Positions 25,616 through 34,169 of a stretch of 64,000 bases of DNA are shown here, piece after piece. The position numbers and the translations under genes were made by a program. Numbering within the stretch: position 1 is the stretch's first letter; the number at the start of each line of letters is the position of its first letter. Source of the stretch: Paenibacillus_Z sp042653205 (GTDB lineage: Bacteria; Bacillota; Bacilli; Paenibacillales; Paenibacillaceae). Below the pieces are notes generated by a model. The model did no database searches, had not been told where the DNA came from, and saw only the letters and a program-made list of their open reading frames with translations. The DNA is taken from positions 1 to 64,000 of the forward strand of contig NZ_JBHSHY010000024.1 in NCBI RefSeq assembly GCF_042653205.1, written 5' to 3'.

Positions 25616-25876
25616 TTATCTGGGTTCTACAATCAGCTTGATCGCCGTGCGGTCTTCGCCGTCGATGACAATATCCGTGAATGCCGGAATACAGATCAGG
25701 TCCACGCCGCTCGGGGCCACGAAGCCTCTCGCGATCGCAACCGCCTTTACAGCTTGATTCAACGCACCAGCCCCGATAGCTTGCAATTCAGCCGCCCCGC
25801 GTTCACGCAAAACGCCGGCAAGCGCTCCTGCAACAGAATTTGGATTAGACTTTGCTGAAACTTTTAAGACATCCAT
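25616..25876 (-). CDS. spoVS: Stage V sporulation protein S
   Basis: 86-residue SpoVS, highly conserved (MDVLKVSAKSNPNSVAGALAG ... VDLICIPAFTDI). In B. subtilis it acts at spore coat assembly and affects septation; its fold resembles Alba nucleic-acid-binding proteins. Strong AGGAGG upstream of ATG 25876. A sigma-H type promoter lies 50 bp upstream and a terminator follows, so it is a single-gene unit, downstream of ymdB as in B. subtilis. Confidence 0.97.
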   Translation of the reverse strand: MDVLKVSAKSNPNSVAGALAGVLRERGAAELQAIGAGALNQAVKAVAIARGFVAPSGVDLICIPAFTDIVIDGEDRTAIKLIVEPR

Positions 25877-25926
25877 GGAAAGTGACCTCCTCGGGAATGA
25901 TGGATGAATACCGCTATTCAGATAGT

Positions 25927-25953
25927 ATTCGAGAGAGGCGAAAAAATTCCTTC
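25927..25953 (-). promoter_or_regulatory. Sigma-H type promoter of spoVS
   Basis: Minus strand GAAGGAATT, 11 bp, CTCGAAT; the consensus as I recall it is RNAGGAWWW and RNNGAAT, so only the first -10 base departs. spoVS is sigma-H dependent in B. subtilis. Confidence 0.55.
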
Positions 25954-26123
25954 TTTCTTGAGGCGTTGTTTGCTAAATCTTCTGAATTGCAAGAATTTTC
26001 ATAGTGAAAACTGTTCCAGCTTGGACTAGTACAGCCTGTATCCTGCCTCGTTACCATTAACCCGAAACGCACGCGGATAAACAGGCGCAGCGTCTGAACT
26101 CGGTGAGCTGCGCGCATACGACG

Positions 26124-26157
26124 AAAAAAAAGAAAATGGCTGCTACAGGAGCAGCCA
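26124..26157 (-). terminator. Terminator overlapping ymdB stop
   Basis: Minus strand: 8-bp stem TGGCTGCT/AGCAGCCA, loop CCTGT, then a U-rich tail. The left arm encodes the last residues of YmdB and the stop codon lies in the loop/right arm. Confidence 0.88.
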
Positions 26158-26937
26158 ATCCGTTTCCGTCAGCCGAATCTTCTGAATCTTCTTCGCTTTG
26201 CCCGTCGCATCGTCGATCTCGACCGCGACCGCGTGCAAATGCCAGTTGCCCTCATCGACGACGAACCGCACGGGGAGCTGGGTCAGGAACTTATGCAGCA
26301 CGGGACCGCGTTCCATGCCGAGCACGCCTTCCATGGATCCGACCATGCCGACGTCCGTGATGTACGCCGTTCCGTTTGGCAGCACCCGGTCGTCGTTCGT
26401 CTGCACATGCGTATGTGTGCCGACCACGATCGAAGCTTTGCCGTCCAGGTGCCAGCCCATCGCGATCTTCTCCGACGTTGCCTCCGCATGGAAATCGACG
26501 AGGATGTTTCTCGTCTTCTGCGCGAACTGCTCGATCAGCTCGTCCGCCTTGCGGAACGGGCAATCGATCGGCGGCAGAAACGTCCGTCCCTGCAGATTGA
26601 TGATCGCCAGCTCTTTTCCGTTCGCTTTAATGAGCGTCGCTCCTTGCCCAGGCGCCTCCGGCGCGAAGTTCGCCGGCCGCACGATCCGCGGCTGTTCGTC
26701 GATCCATTCGAAAATATCTTTGTTGTCCCACGTATGGTTGCCCATCGTAATGCCGTGTACGCCGGCGTCCAGCAGTTCCTTGACGATCGCCGCGGTGATG
26801 CCCCGACCGGCAGCGGCGTTCTCGCCGTTCGCGATGATGATGTGCGGGGCGTATTTCGATTTGAGCGCGGGCAGCACCTTCTTGACGGCTGCACGCCCGA
26901 CATTGCCTACGATATCGCCGATAAACAATACGTTCAT
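26143..26937 (-). CDS. ymdB: YmdB family metallophosphoesterase
   Basis: 264 residues, family TIGR00282. Two-metal phosphodiesterase active on 2',3'-cyclic nucleotides in B. subtilis, where it affects biofilm and nanotube formation. Metal ligands are in FIGDIVGNVGR, NGENAAAGRG (Asn), GNHTWDN and HAEATSEK / GTHTHVQTND. It lies downstream of rny with a strong terminator between, the same order as in B. subtilis. The terminator after it overlaps the stop codon. Confidence 0.96.
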   Translation of the reverse strand: MNVLFIGDIVGNVGRAAVKKVLPALKSKYAPHIIIANGENAAAGRGITAAIVKELLDAGVHGITMGNHTWDNKDIFEWIDEQPRIVRPANFAPEAPGQGATLIKANGKELAIINLQGRTFLPPIDCPFRKADELIEQFAQKTRNILVDFHAEATSEKIAMGWHLDGKASIVVGTHTHVQTNDDRVLPNGTAYITDVGMVGSMEGVLGMERGPVLHKFLTQLPVRFVVDEGNWHLHAVAVEIDDATGKAKKIQKIRLTETDWLLL

Positions 26938-26960
26938 GTCGTTCCTTACCTTTCTGTCAT

Positions 26961-27001
26961 AAACCGGAAAAGTGGCTGACAGGCAGCCACTTTTCCGGTT
27001 T
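26961..27001 (-). terminator. Terminator after rny
   Basis: 18-bp perfect inverted repeat (AAACCGGAAAAGTGGCTG / complement) with a 5-nt loop. The T/A-rich ends make it usable in both directions. Confidence 0.88.
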
Positions 27002-27015
27002 CATTTGCTATGCGG

Positions 27016-28557
27016 TTATTTGGCGTATTCGACGGCCCGCGTCTCGCGGATGACCGTGACTTTAATATGCCCCGGATAATCGAGCTCGTTCTCGATCTTC
27101 TTCGTAATGTCGCGCGCTAGGCGGAAAGCTTCGGTATCGTCGATTTTCTCCGGCTGCACCATGACGCGAACCTCGCGTCCGGCTTGGATCGCGTACGATT
27201 TCTCGACGCCATCGAACGATTCCGAAATGTTTTCCAGCTTCTCCAGCCGCTTGATGTACGTCTCGAGCGTCTCTCTTCTTGCACCCGGTCTAGCGGCCGA
27301 TAGCGCATCCGCAGCACCGACCAGCATGGCGATGACCGATGTTGCTTCGCAATCGCCGTGGTGGGAGGCAATGCTGTTGATGACGATCGGATGTTCTTTG
27401 TATTTCTTCGCCAGCTCGACGCCGATTTCGACGTGAGAACCTTCCACTTCATGATCCAGCGCTTTGCCGATATCATGCAGCAATCCGGCTCTTCTCGCAA
27501 GCGTGATGTCCTCGCCCAGCTCCGCGGCCATCAGGCCGGTCAAATAGGCGACTTCCATGGAGTGCTTCAGCACGTTCTGTCCATAGCTCGTACGGTATTT
27601 CAAACGACCCAAAATCTTGATCAAATCCGGGTGCAAACCGTGTACGCCGACTTCATACGTCGCCTGCTCTCCGTATTCGCGGATGCGTTCGTCCACTTCC
27701 TTGCGAGATTTCTCGACCATTTCCTCGATGCGCGCAGGATGGATGCGTCCATCCGCGACGAGCTTCTCGAGGGATGTTCGGGCGATTTCGCGACGGATCG
27801 GATCGAAACCGGACAATATGACCGCTTCCGGTGTATCGTCGATGATAAGATCGATACCGGTCAACGTTTCCAGTGCGCGGATGTTGCGGCCTTCGCGGCC
27901 GATGATGCGACCCTTCATTTCTTCGTTCGGCAGCGCCACGACGGACACCGTCGTTTCGGCTACGTGATCGGCCGCACAGCGTTGGATGGCCAGCGAGATA
28001 ATATCGCGAGCTTTCTTATCTGCTTCTTCCTTCGCCTGCTGCTCAATCTCTTTAATCATTTGCGCCGTTTCATGGCGAACCTCTTGCTCGACGTTGGTCA
28101 GAATAACTTGCTTGGCTTCCTCCATCGTCAGGTTCGAAATGCGCTCCAGCTCTTGTAGTTGCTGCTTGTAGAGTGAATCGATCTGCTCTTGCGTTTCTTC
28201 GATCCGCTTCTCTTTGTTGGCTACTTGTTCTTCTTTGCGTTCCAGCGCTTCTATTTTTTTATCCAACGACTCCTCTTTCTGAATCAGTCGTCTTTCAAGA
28301 CGCTGTACCTCATTGCGACGATCGCGAATGTCTCTCTCAGCTTCGGTACGGAGCTTGTGGACTTCATCTTTCGCCTCGAGAACCGTTTCTTTCTTCAGCG
28401 CCTCCGCGTCTTTCCTCGCATTATCTACGATTTGGCTTGCGGCTTGCTCGGCACTGGAAATTTTGGCCTCGGCGATCGATTTTCGAATAAAATAACCGAC
28501 ACCAAAGAAAATTGCACCAACAACGAGAGCGATCAGGATAGTTGCCCATACTGGCAT
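27016..28557 (-). CDS. rny: Ribonuclease Y
   Basis: Membrane-anchored endoribonuclease that starts bulk mRNA decay. 513 residues: one N-terminal transmembrane segment (about 5-25), a long coiled coil (about 30-200, rich in E/K/Q), a KH domain (VVALPNEEMKGRIIGREGRNIRALE) and an HD domain with LLHDIGKALDHE near residue 365. AGGAGGTGAG precedes the ATG. It has its own consensus promoter and terminator, so it is monocistronic. Partner ymcA is about 8 kb downstream. Confidence 0.98.
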   Translation of the reverse strand: MPVWATILIALVVGAIFFGVGYFIRKSIAEAKISSAEQAASQIVDNARKDAEALKKETVLEAKDEVHKLRTEAERDIRDRRNEVQRLERRLIQKEESLDKKIEALERKEEQVANKEKRIEETQEQIDSLYKQQLQELERISNLTMEEAKQVILTNVEQEVRHETAQMIKEIEQQAKEEADKKARDIISLAIQRCAADHVAETTVSVVALPNEEMKGRIIGREGRNIRALETLTGIDLIIDDTPEAVILSGFDPIRREIARTSLEKLVADGRIHPARIEEMVEKSRKEVDERIREYGEQATYEVGVHGLHPDLIKILGRLKYRTSYGQNVLKHSMEVAYLTGLMAAELGEDITLARRAGLLHDIGKALDHEVEGSHVEIGVELAKKYKEHPIVINSIASHHGDCEATSVIAMLVGAADALSAARPGARRETLETYIKRLEKLENISESFDGVEKSYAIQAGREVRVMVQPEKIDDTEAFRLARDITKKIENELDYPGHIKVTVIRETRAVEYAK

Positions 28558-28713
28558 TATCTCACCTCCTCGTTGTTCACCAAAGCAAACGCTTGGGACA
28601 GTATTTGGTTTTTTCCAGCCGGTTTTTAGCTTTCACACTTAATTTGGCGAAAATAATGGTTTCGAATCAATTTTTGGAAGGAAAATCGATTCTGGATGAA
28701 AGAATACAAACTC

Positions 28714-28743
28714 ATTTTATCTGTTGTGAAAATCAATTGTCAA
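28714..28743 (-). promoter_or_regulatory. Promoter of rny
   Basis: Minus strand TTGACA, 18 bp, TAAAAT. The -35 overlaps the last codons of recX. Leader about 150 nt. Confidence 0.75.
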
Positions 28744-29407
28744 GCATATGCCCATCTTCGTCTTCGAGCTCGCTCTGCGCCGCCGTCTTAACCGCCTCTC
28801 TGACGGCGGCCGACGGGAATCCGCGGCGCAGCAGAAACGCGGCCAGTTTATGCTTCCGTTCCCGCTCTTCGCCTTTCAGGTGCGGCCATTTCTTGATCGC
28901 GGCGTTTACGGCGACCTCCGTCTCCGATTCTTCGTTCAGCTTGGACGCCGCTTCCTTCGCGGTATCGCGTTTGATGCCGCGCTGCAGCAGTTCCTGCTGC
29001 AGGAGCCGCCTGCCCTTCGACTGCGACCGCATCCGCTGGGCGGCATACAGCTCGGCATAGACCGAATCGTTCACCAGCCCTTCCCGCTTCAGCCGTTCGA
29101 TCGCTTTGCGGACTGCCCCCTCCTCCAGCTCCTTCTTGGCCAGATAGCGGACGATTTCCTTCTCCGTCCTTTGTCTCGCTCCTAAGTATGCAAGCGCTAG
29201 GACGTATGCCCGATGCTCGCTGTCCTCGTTCAGGATTTGTTTCAATTCGTCGGCATCGATCTCCCGGCCTTTGAACAGCCGAAATTTAATGAGTAGGTCT
29301 TCGTGCACGCTCGTGAACGGATCTCGGCCATCATTGACGAATAGATGGTATCGCTGCTTTTTCTTCTTATCTTGTTCCACGCTAGTGATCGTAAGAATAG
29401 GATCCAC
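28733..29407 (-). CDS. recX: Regulatory protein RecX
   Basis: Modulator of RecA filaments. 224 residues built of three-helix repeats: YLAKKELEEGAVRKAIERLKREGLVNDSVYAELYA is the RecX core. GTG start at 29407 with AGGAG 6 nt upstream. It lies directly downstream of recA, separated by a terminator-like hairpin, so part of recA transcription may read through, as is known for recA-recX in other bacteria. Confidence 0.94.
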   Translation of the reverse strand: MDPILTITSVEQDKKKKQRYHLFVNDGRDPFTSVHEDLLIKFRLFKGREIDADELKQILNEDSEHRAYVLALAYLGARQRTEKEIVRYLAKKELEEGAVRKAIERLKREGLVNDSVYAELYAAQRMRSQSKGRRLLQQELLQRGIKRDTAKEAASKLNEESETEVAVNAAIKKWPHLKGEERERKHKLAAFLLRRGFPSAAVREAVKTAAQSELEDEDGHMLDN

Positions 29408-29421
29408 ACCTTTCTCCTAAA

Positions 29422-29449
29422 CAAAGAAGCACCTCGTAAAAGGTGCCTC
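29422..29449 (-). terminator. Hairpin between recA and recX
   Basis: Minus strand AGGCACCT/AGGTGCTT stem with loop TTTACG and a short U-rich tail (CTTTG). Probably a partial terminator that lowers recX expression relative to recA. Confidence 0.6.
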
Positions 29450-29473
29450 TCGATCGTATAGGTTTGCGTTCGT

Positions 29474-30529
29474 TTATTCGAGCTCGAGTTCCAGCTCTTC
29501 GTCTTCCTCGTCTTCGCTGAACGCGGCGGCGCTCGCCGTCGCGGCCGCTACGTTGCTCGCGTCGCGGATTTGCTTCTCGATGACGCCCGCGATGTCCTTG
29601 CGCTCCTTCAGGAACTGCTTCGCATTTTCGCGGCCTTGGCCGAGGCGCTCGCCGTTGAAGGAGAACCAGGCGCCGCTCTTCTGGATGATATCGTGTTCGA
29701 CGCCGATATCGACGATGCTGCCTTCCTTCGAGATGCCTTCGCCGTACATGATATCGATCTCCGCTTGCTTGAACGGAGGCGCGACTTTATTCTTCACGAC
29801 CTTGATACGCGTACGGTTGCCGACCACGTCGTTGCCTTGCTTGATCGATTCGATGCGGCGAACGTCGAGGCGAACCGATGAATAGAATTTCAGCGCGCGG
29901 CCGCCTGGCGTCGTCTCGGGGTTACCGAACATGACGCCGACTTTCTCGCGAAGCTGGTTGATGAAGATCGCGATCGTCTTCGATTTGCTGATCGCGCCGG
30001 AGAGCTTCCGGAGTGCCTGCGACATCAGGCGCGCTTGCAGACCGACGTGGGAATCCCCCATGTCGCCCTCAATTTCCGCTTTCGGCACGAGCGCCGCGAC
30101 GGAGTCAACGACGACGATATCGACCGCGCCGCTGCGTACGAGTGCTTCGGCGATTTCGAGCGCCTGTTCGCCGGTATCCGGCTGAGAGAGCAGCAATTCG
30201 TCGATGTTGACGCCCAGTTTATTGGCATAGGAAGGATCCAACGCATGTTCCGCATCGATGAATGCGGCTTGTCCGCCCGCGCGTTGAACTTCCGCGATCG
30301 CATGAAGCGCGACGGTCGTTTTACCGGAGGATTCCGGTCCGTACACTTCGATAACCCGGCCTCTAGGAAAGCCGCCGATGCCAAGGGCAATATCTAACGC
30401 GAGCGAGCCGCTGGACACGGTCTCGACTTGCATGTGAGTCGATTCTCCAAGTTTCATTATGGAGCCTTTACCAAATTGCTTCTCTATTTGACGCAGAGCC
30501 ATTTCAAGCGCAGCTTTACGATCCGCCAA
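29474..30529 (-). CDS. recA: Recombinase RecA
   Basis: Strand-exchange and SOS coprotease protein. About 351 residues: Walker A GPESSGKT at 64-71, Walker B in IVVVDSVAALVPKAEIEGDMGDSHVGLQARLMSQALRKL region, acidic C-terminus. An ATG exists at 30547, but the promoter predicts transcription start near 30554, leaving only about 7 nt of leader; TTG 30529 (MADRKAALEMALRQ) has AAGGA 10 nt upstream and matches the N-terminus of homologues. A LexA box lies upstream. Nearby cinA is separated by a terminator. Confidence 0.97.
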   Translation of the reverse strand: MADRKAALEMALRQIEKQFGKGSIMKLGESTHMQVETVSSGSLALDIALGIGGFPRGRVIEVYGPESSGKTTVALHAIAEVQRAGGQAAFIDAEHALDPSYANKLGVNIDELLLSQPDTGEQALEIAEALVRSGAVDIVVVDSVAALVPKAEIEGDMGDSHVGLQARLMSQALRKLSGAISKSKTIAIFINQLREKVGVMFGNPETTPGGRALKFYSSVRLDVRRIESIKQGNDVVGNRTRIKVVKNKVAPPFKQAEIDIMYGEGISKEGSIVDIGVEHDIIQKSGAWFSFNGERLGQGRENAKQFLKERKDIAGVIEKQIRDASNVAAATASAAAFSEDEEDEELELELE

Positions 30530-30560
30530 CGAACTCACATCCTTCATGATTTATACTCAC

Positions 30561-30589
30561 ATGATACCTTGTTTTAACTGCTTTGACAA
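30561..30589 (-). promoter_or_regulatory. Promoter of recA
   Basis: Minus strand TTGTCA, 17 bp, TATCAT (each one mismatch from consensus), giving a start near 30554. Confidence 0.75.
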
Positions 30590-30598
30590 GACTTTTTG

Positions 30599-30612
30599 CG
30601 AACATATATTCC
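30599..30612. promoter_or_regulatory. LexA (DinR) box of recA
   Basis: CGAACATATATTCC; consensus of Gram-positive LexA sites is CGAAC-N4-GTTCG. One half matches fully and the other 3 of 5. It lies 9 bp upstream of the -35 element, as expected for SOS control. Confidence 0.6.
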
Positions 30613-30638
30613 TATTTCTCCATTGGCCAATAGAGAGC

Positions 30639-30676
30639 AAAAAAAAAACCGCAGCAAAGTAATCTTCGCCACGGTT
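30639..30676 (-). terminator. Terminator after cinA
   Basis: Minus strand: 13-bp stem AACCGTGGCGAAG/CTTTGCTGCGGTT with G-U pairs, loop ATTA, then nine or more U. Confidence 0.85.
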
Positions 30677-30742
30677 CTTCCGTCTAGAGTCGATTATAGT
30701 CGATCCCTATTGGGTTGGCAAGCTTTAATTTTACACGATCTG

Positions 30743-32002
30743 CTAGGTTGCCACTCCGTCGGACAAAGCCTGCCATAACCGGTACAGCAGCGATTTGGCG
30801 GCGCGGATCCGGATCATCTCGCGGTTGCCGTTCAACGTCGCCGTGAACACCTTCGTCGGCTTCCCTCGTTCGGCGAGACCGAAGTAGACGAGGCCGACCG
30901 GCTTGCCTTCGGACTCCGACGGCCCCGCGACGCCGGTGAGCGAGACGCCGAAATCGCTCTCGGCCAGCTCGCGCACCCGTTCGGCCATCAGCGCCGCCGT
31001 CGACTCGCTGACGGCCCCCGGCGCTCCCGGTCCTTCCAGCTGCGACAGCGGAATGCTCAACAAGCGATGCTTCATTAAATTCGTGTACGTCACGACGCCG
31101 CCCGTAAACTCGCCGCTGCTTCCGGGAATCCGGGTAATCAGCTGGGCCAGCAGTCCGCCCGTGAGGCTCTCCGCGCTCGCCAGCGTGCGTCTGGATGACC
31201 GCAGCAGGCGAACGACCACCTCTTCCAGCGTGATGTCTTCACTGGCGTAGAGATGCTGCCCGACGCGCTCGCGGATCGTCTTCTCCGTCTCGTCCAGCCT
31301 GCCGTTCGCCTCGAGCTCGCTTAGCGCTTTCGTCGACAGCCGGATCGCCACTTCGCCTTCCTTGGCGTACGGCGCGATCGACGGATCCGTCTGGTGCTCG
31401 ATCAAGTCGATGAGCGCGTTCTCGAGGCTCGACTCGCCGATGCCCGCGAACTTCAACAGCCGCGAATACAGCCGGCGTTCCTCGTTCATGACGGTGCGCA
31501 GCCATGTTTTCGCCGGGCCGTCGAACATGGGCTTCATTTCGCGCGGCGGGCCCGGGAGCAGCACGTAATGGGTGCCGTCCGCCGTTAACGCGTTGCCGAC
31601 TGCCAGCCCCGCTTCGTTGTCCAGCGGATCGCTGCCTTCGATCAGGTTTGCTTGCCTGCGGTTGCTGTCGACCATATGTATGCCGCGCGACGCGAACATG
31701 GCTTCGATCTTATCCATGCTCGGCTTATGCTCTTCGATGGCACGGCCCAAATACTCGGCAAGTGCGTCCTTCGTCAAATCGTCCATCGTCGGGCCTAAGC
31801 CCCCGGTAAAAAGAATCAGATCCGCCCGGGTGCGCGCCAATTCGATCGCCTGCCGGATGCGAGCGGCGTTATCGCCCACGACAGTCTGAAAATAAACGTC
31901 GATTCCCATTTCCGCGAGGCCTTGCGACAAGTACGTCGCGTTCGTGTTGACGGTTTGGCCGAGCAAGAGCTCCGTCCCGACCGCGATGATTTCTGCACGC
32001 AT
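30743..32002 (-). CDS. cinA: CinA competence/damage-inducible protein
   Basis: 419 residues with two domains: N-terminal MoaB-like (COG1058) domain with TGGLGPTMDDLTKDALAE, linked to ADP-ribose pyrophosphatase or deamidase-related roles, and a C-terminal nicotinamide-nucleotide amidase-like domain with SAESLTGGLLAQLIT and GVVTYTNLMK. GGAG 8 nt before ATG 32002. It precedes recA as in B. subtilis and streptococci, but here a strong terminator separates them. Confidence 0.96.
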   Translation of the reverse strand: MRAEIIAVGTELLLGQTVNTNATYLSQGLAEMGIDVYFQTVVGDNAARIRQAIELARTRADLILFTGGLGPTMDDLTKDALAEYLGRAIEEHKPSMDKIEAMFASRGIHMVDSNRRQANLIEGSDPLDNEAGLAVGNALTADGTHYVLLPGPPREMKPMFDGPAKTWLRTVMNEERRLYSRLLKFAGIGESSLENALIDLIEHQTDPSIAPYAKEGEVAIRLSTKALSELEANGRLDETEKTIRERVGQHLYASEDITLEEVVVRLLRSSRRTLASAESLTGGLLAQLITRIPGSSGEFTGGVVTYTNLMKHRLLSIPLSQLEGPGAPGAVSESTAALMAERVRELAESDFGVSLTGVAGPSESEGKPVGLVYFGLAERGKPTKVFTATLNGNREMIRIRAAKSLLYRLWQALSDGVAT

Positions 32003-32052
32003 GTGAACATCTCCACTTCATAATGTATAGGATGGGCGAACCGGAACGCGGA

Positions 32053-32096
32053 GAAGAAAAGCATCACTCTTTCCAAGAATGGCGAAGGAGTGATGC
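32053..32096 (-). terminator. Terminator after pgsA
   Basis: Minus strand: stem GCATCACTC.../...GAGTGATGC (12 bp with interior extension), then TTTTCTTC. Confidence 0.8.
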
Positions 32097-32108
32097 CCGA
32101 GTGTCGAA

Positions 32109-32693
32109 CTACGCGGTAAGCGGTATGAGATTTTTGTTCTTGACGAAATAATCGATGCCCGAGTATACCGTAATAATCGCCGCCGCGTAGATCGAAATCT
32201 GATCGAACGGAAAATCGAGAAAGGCGAACGGGAAGTTGTTGAGCAGCAGTACGATGATCATCGTAATCTGTACGGCCGTCTTCCATTTGCCCCATTTGCT
32301 CGCCGCCACGACCGTGCCCTCGAGCAGCGCGATCTGCCGCAGTCCCGTCACCGCGAACTCGCGGCTGATAATGACGATGGCGATCCAGGCATGCAGTTTC
32401 TCCATTTCCACGAGGGAAATCAGCACCGCCGCGACGAGCAGCTTATCCGCCAGCGGATCCAGCAGCTTGCCGAGGTTGGTGACGATTTTGTTCTTGCGCG
32501 CGATGTAGCCGTCCAGACCGTCCGTGCTCGCCGCTACTATGAATACGAGCGTGGCCATGATTTGATTCCACGTGATGGAAAAATCGGAACCGTCGAACGT
32601 GAGCGGCTTCAAATCGACGTTGATGAGCAGCAGCACCATAATGATCGGGACCAAGAAGATGCGTGCGAGCGTAATGCGGTTGGCTAAATTCAC
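32109..32693 (-). CDS. pgsA: CDP-diacylglycerol--glycerol-3-phosphate 3-phosphatidyltransferase
   Basis: Makes phosphatidylglycerol phosphate in the membrane. 194 residues with several transmembrane segments. The CDP-alcohol phosphotransferase motif is complete: Asp58, Asp61-Gly, Ala65-Arg66, Gly75, Asp79 and Asp83. ATG is directly adjacent to the rimO stop, so both are one operon. Confidence 0.97.
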   Translation of the reverse strand: MNLANRITLARIFLVPIIMVLLLINVDLKPLTFDGSDFSITWNQIMATLVFIVAASTDGLDGYIARKNKIVTNLGKLLDPLADKLLVAAVLISLVEMEKLHAWIAIVIISREFAVTGLRQIALLEGTVVAASKWGKWKTAVQITMIIVLLLNNFPFAFLDFPFDQISIYAAAIITVYSGIDYFVKNKNLIPLTA

Positions 32694-34019
32694 TTATAGC
32701 CCCTCCCCGGACATGTCGAATTCGTAAGCGTGCGTGATCCGCACCCTTTGAATTTCGCCGATCGCGGCCTTGCAGTTCGAAATAAACACCTCGCCGTCGA
32801 TTTCCGGAGCGTCGTAAGGCGAACGGCCGACGTATACGTCGCTGCGTCCGTCGTACCGTTCGACAAGCACGTCGATTTCCCGGCCGATGTACTTGCCGCT
32901 CAAATCCTTCGATACTTGGCGCTGGATCTCCATCAGCGTGTTGGAACGCCATTCCTTGACGTCGTCCGGCACGGCGTTCGGCAGACGAACGGCCGGCGTA
33001 TCTTCCTCCGGCGAATACGTGAACACCCCGAGCCGGTCGAACTTCATCTCGCGGACGAAATCGCACAGCCGGTCGAAATCCTCCTCGGTCTCGCCCGGGA
33101 ATCCGACGATGATCGATGTGCGGAGCGCCACGTCAGGAATCCGCGCGCGGATGCGGGAGACAAGTTCGCGCGTGTCGCGCTGGCGGCCAGGACGGCGCAT
33201 GCGCTTCAGGATGGAGTCCTCGCTGTGCTGCAGCGGCATGTCGATATAGTTGCATACTTTCGGATTGGACGCGATCGTATCGATCAGCTCGTCCGAGAAA
33301 AATCCCGGATAAGCGTAGTGCAGGCGGACCCAAGCGATGCCGTCCACTTCGCTGACGCGGTTAAGAAGCTCCGGCAGCATGAACTTGTCGTACAAATCGG
33401 TGCCGTAGTTCGTGGAATCCTGCGCGATCAGGCTGACTTCCTTGACGCCTTGGCTCGCGAGCTGACGCACCTCGTCCACGATCGATTCGATCGAACGGCT
33501 GCGGAACTTGCCGCGCATGATCGGAATCGAGCAGAAGGTGCATGCGTTGTCGCAGCCCTCCGCGATCTTGACGAACGCCGTATAGCGCGGCGTCGTAACG
33601 AGCCGCGGCAGTTTCTGATCGTAGTCGAACGCCGGATTGCCTACTTTGACCGGCCGTTTGCCCCGCAGCGCTTCGTCGACGATATCGGTGATATGGTGGA
33701 AATCGCCCGTTCCGACGATGCCGTCGATCTCCGGCATCTCATCCATGAGCTGCTGCTTGTAGCGCTGCGTCAGGCAACCCGACACGATGAGCGCTTTCAG
33801 CCTTCCGGTCTGCTTCAACTCTGCCATATCCAGAATGGTGTTCACGGATTCCTCTTTAGCGGCGTCGATAAATCCGCACGTATTGACAATAATGACGGTC
33901 GCATCGTCTGCCTGATCCACCAAATGGTAGCCTCTGGCATCGATCAGCCCCGACATGATCTCGGAATCGACGAGGTTCTTCTCGCATCCCAACGTTACCA
34001 CTTTCACTCTTTCAGTCAT
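32694..34019 (-). CDS. rimO: Ribosomal protein S12 methylthiotransferase RimO
   Basis: Radical-SAM enzyme that methylthiolates an Asp of ribosomal protein S12. 441 residues: N-terminal UPF0004 domain (Cys12 in LGCEKN, NTCGFID, SGCLTQRY), radical-SAM triad in CDNACTFC and a TRAM domain at the end. ATG 34019 (MTERVKVVTLGC) has GGGGG 8 nt upstream and lies 40 bp after a consensus promoter. Paralogue of miaB at 19272; the SIPIMRGKFRSR segment identifies RimO. Confidence 0.96.
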   Translation of the reverse strand: MTERVKVVTLGCEKNLVDSEIMSGLIDARGYHLVDQADDATVIIVNTCGFIDAAKEESVNTILDMAELKQTGRLKALIVSGCLTQRYKQQLMDEMPEIDGIVGTGDFHHITDIVDEALRGKRPVKVGNPAFDYDQKLPRLVTTPRYTAFVKIAEGCDNACTFCSIPIMRGKFRSRSIESIVDEVRQLASQGVKEVSLIAQDSTNYGTDLYDKFMLPELLNRVSEVDGIAWVRLHYAYPGFFSDELIDTIASNPKVCNYIDMPLQHSEDSILKRMRRPGRQRDTRELVSRIRARIPDVALRTSIIVGFPGETEEDFDRLCDFVREMKFDRLGVFTYSPEEDTPAVRLPNAVPDDVKEWRSNTLMEIQRQVSKDLSGKYIGREIDVLVERYDGRSDVYVGRSPYDAPEIDGEVFISNCKAAIGEIQRVRITHAYEFDMSGEGL

Positions 34020-34059
34020 CGATGTGTCCCCCAAACCCCTCCGAAAAGCTATCTTACCC

Positions 34060-34088
34060 AGTATAATACATGGCCTATGCAGTGTCAA
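34060..34088 (-). promoter_or_regulatory. Promoter of rimO-pgsA
   Basis: Minus strand TTGACA, 17 bp, TATACT; near-perfect sigma-A promoter. Confidence 0.8.
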
Positions 34089-34094
34089 AATAGG

Positions 34095-34126
34095 AAAAAG
34101 CCCCGAAAGACCGCGATTTCGGCGGC
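34095..34126 (-). terminator. Terminator after yajQ
   Basis: Minus strand: stem GCCGCCGAAA/TTTCGGGGC with a one-base bulge, then five U. Confidence 0.75.
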
Positions 34127-34169
34127 AAAACGGGACCTGTCCTATGTACGGAAACGGCGGAAGCCGCCC

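Noticed and set aside
25914..26117. 67-codon frame upstream of spoVS
   Set aside because: No ribosome binding site, no family, crosses the spoVS promoter.
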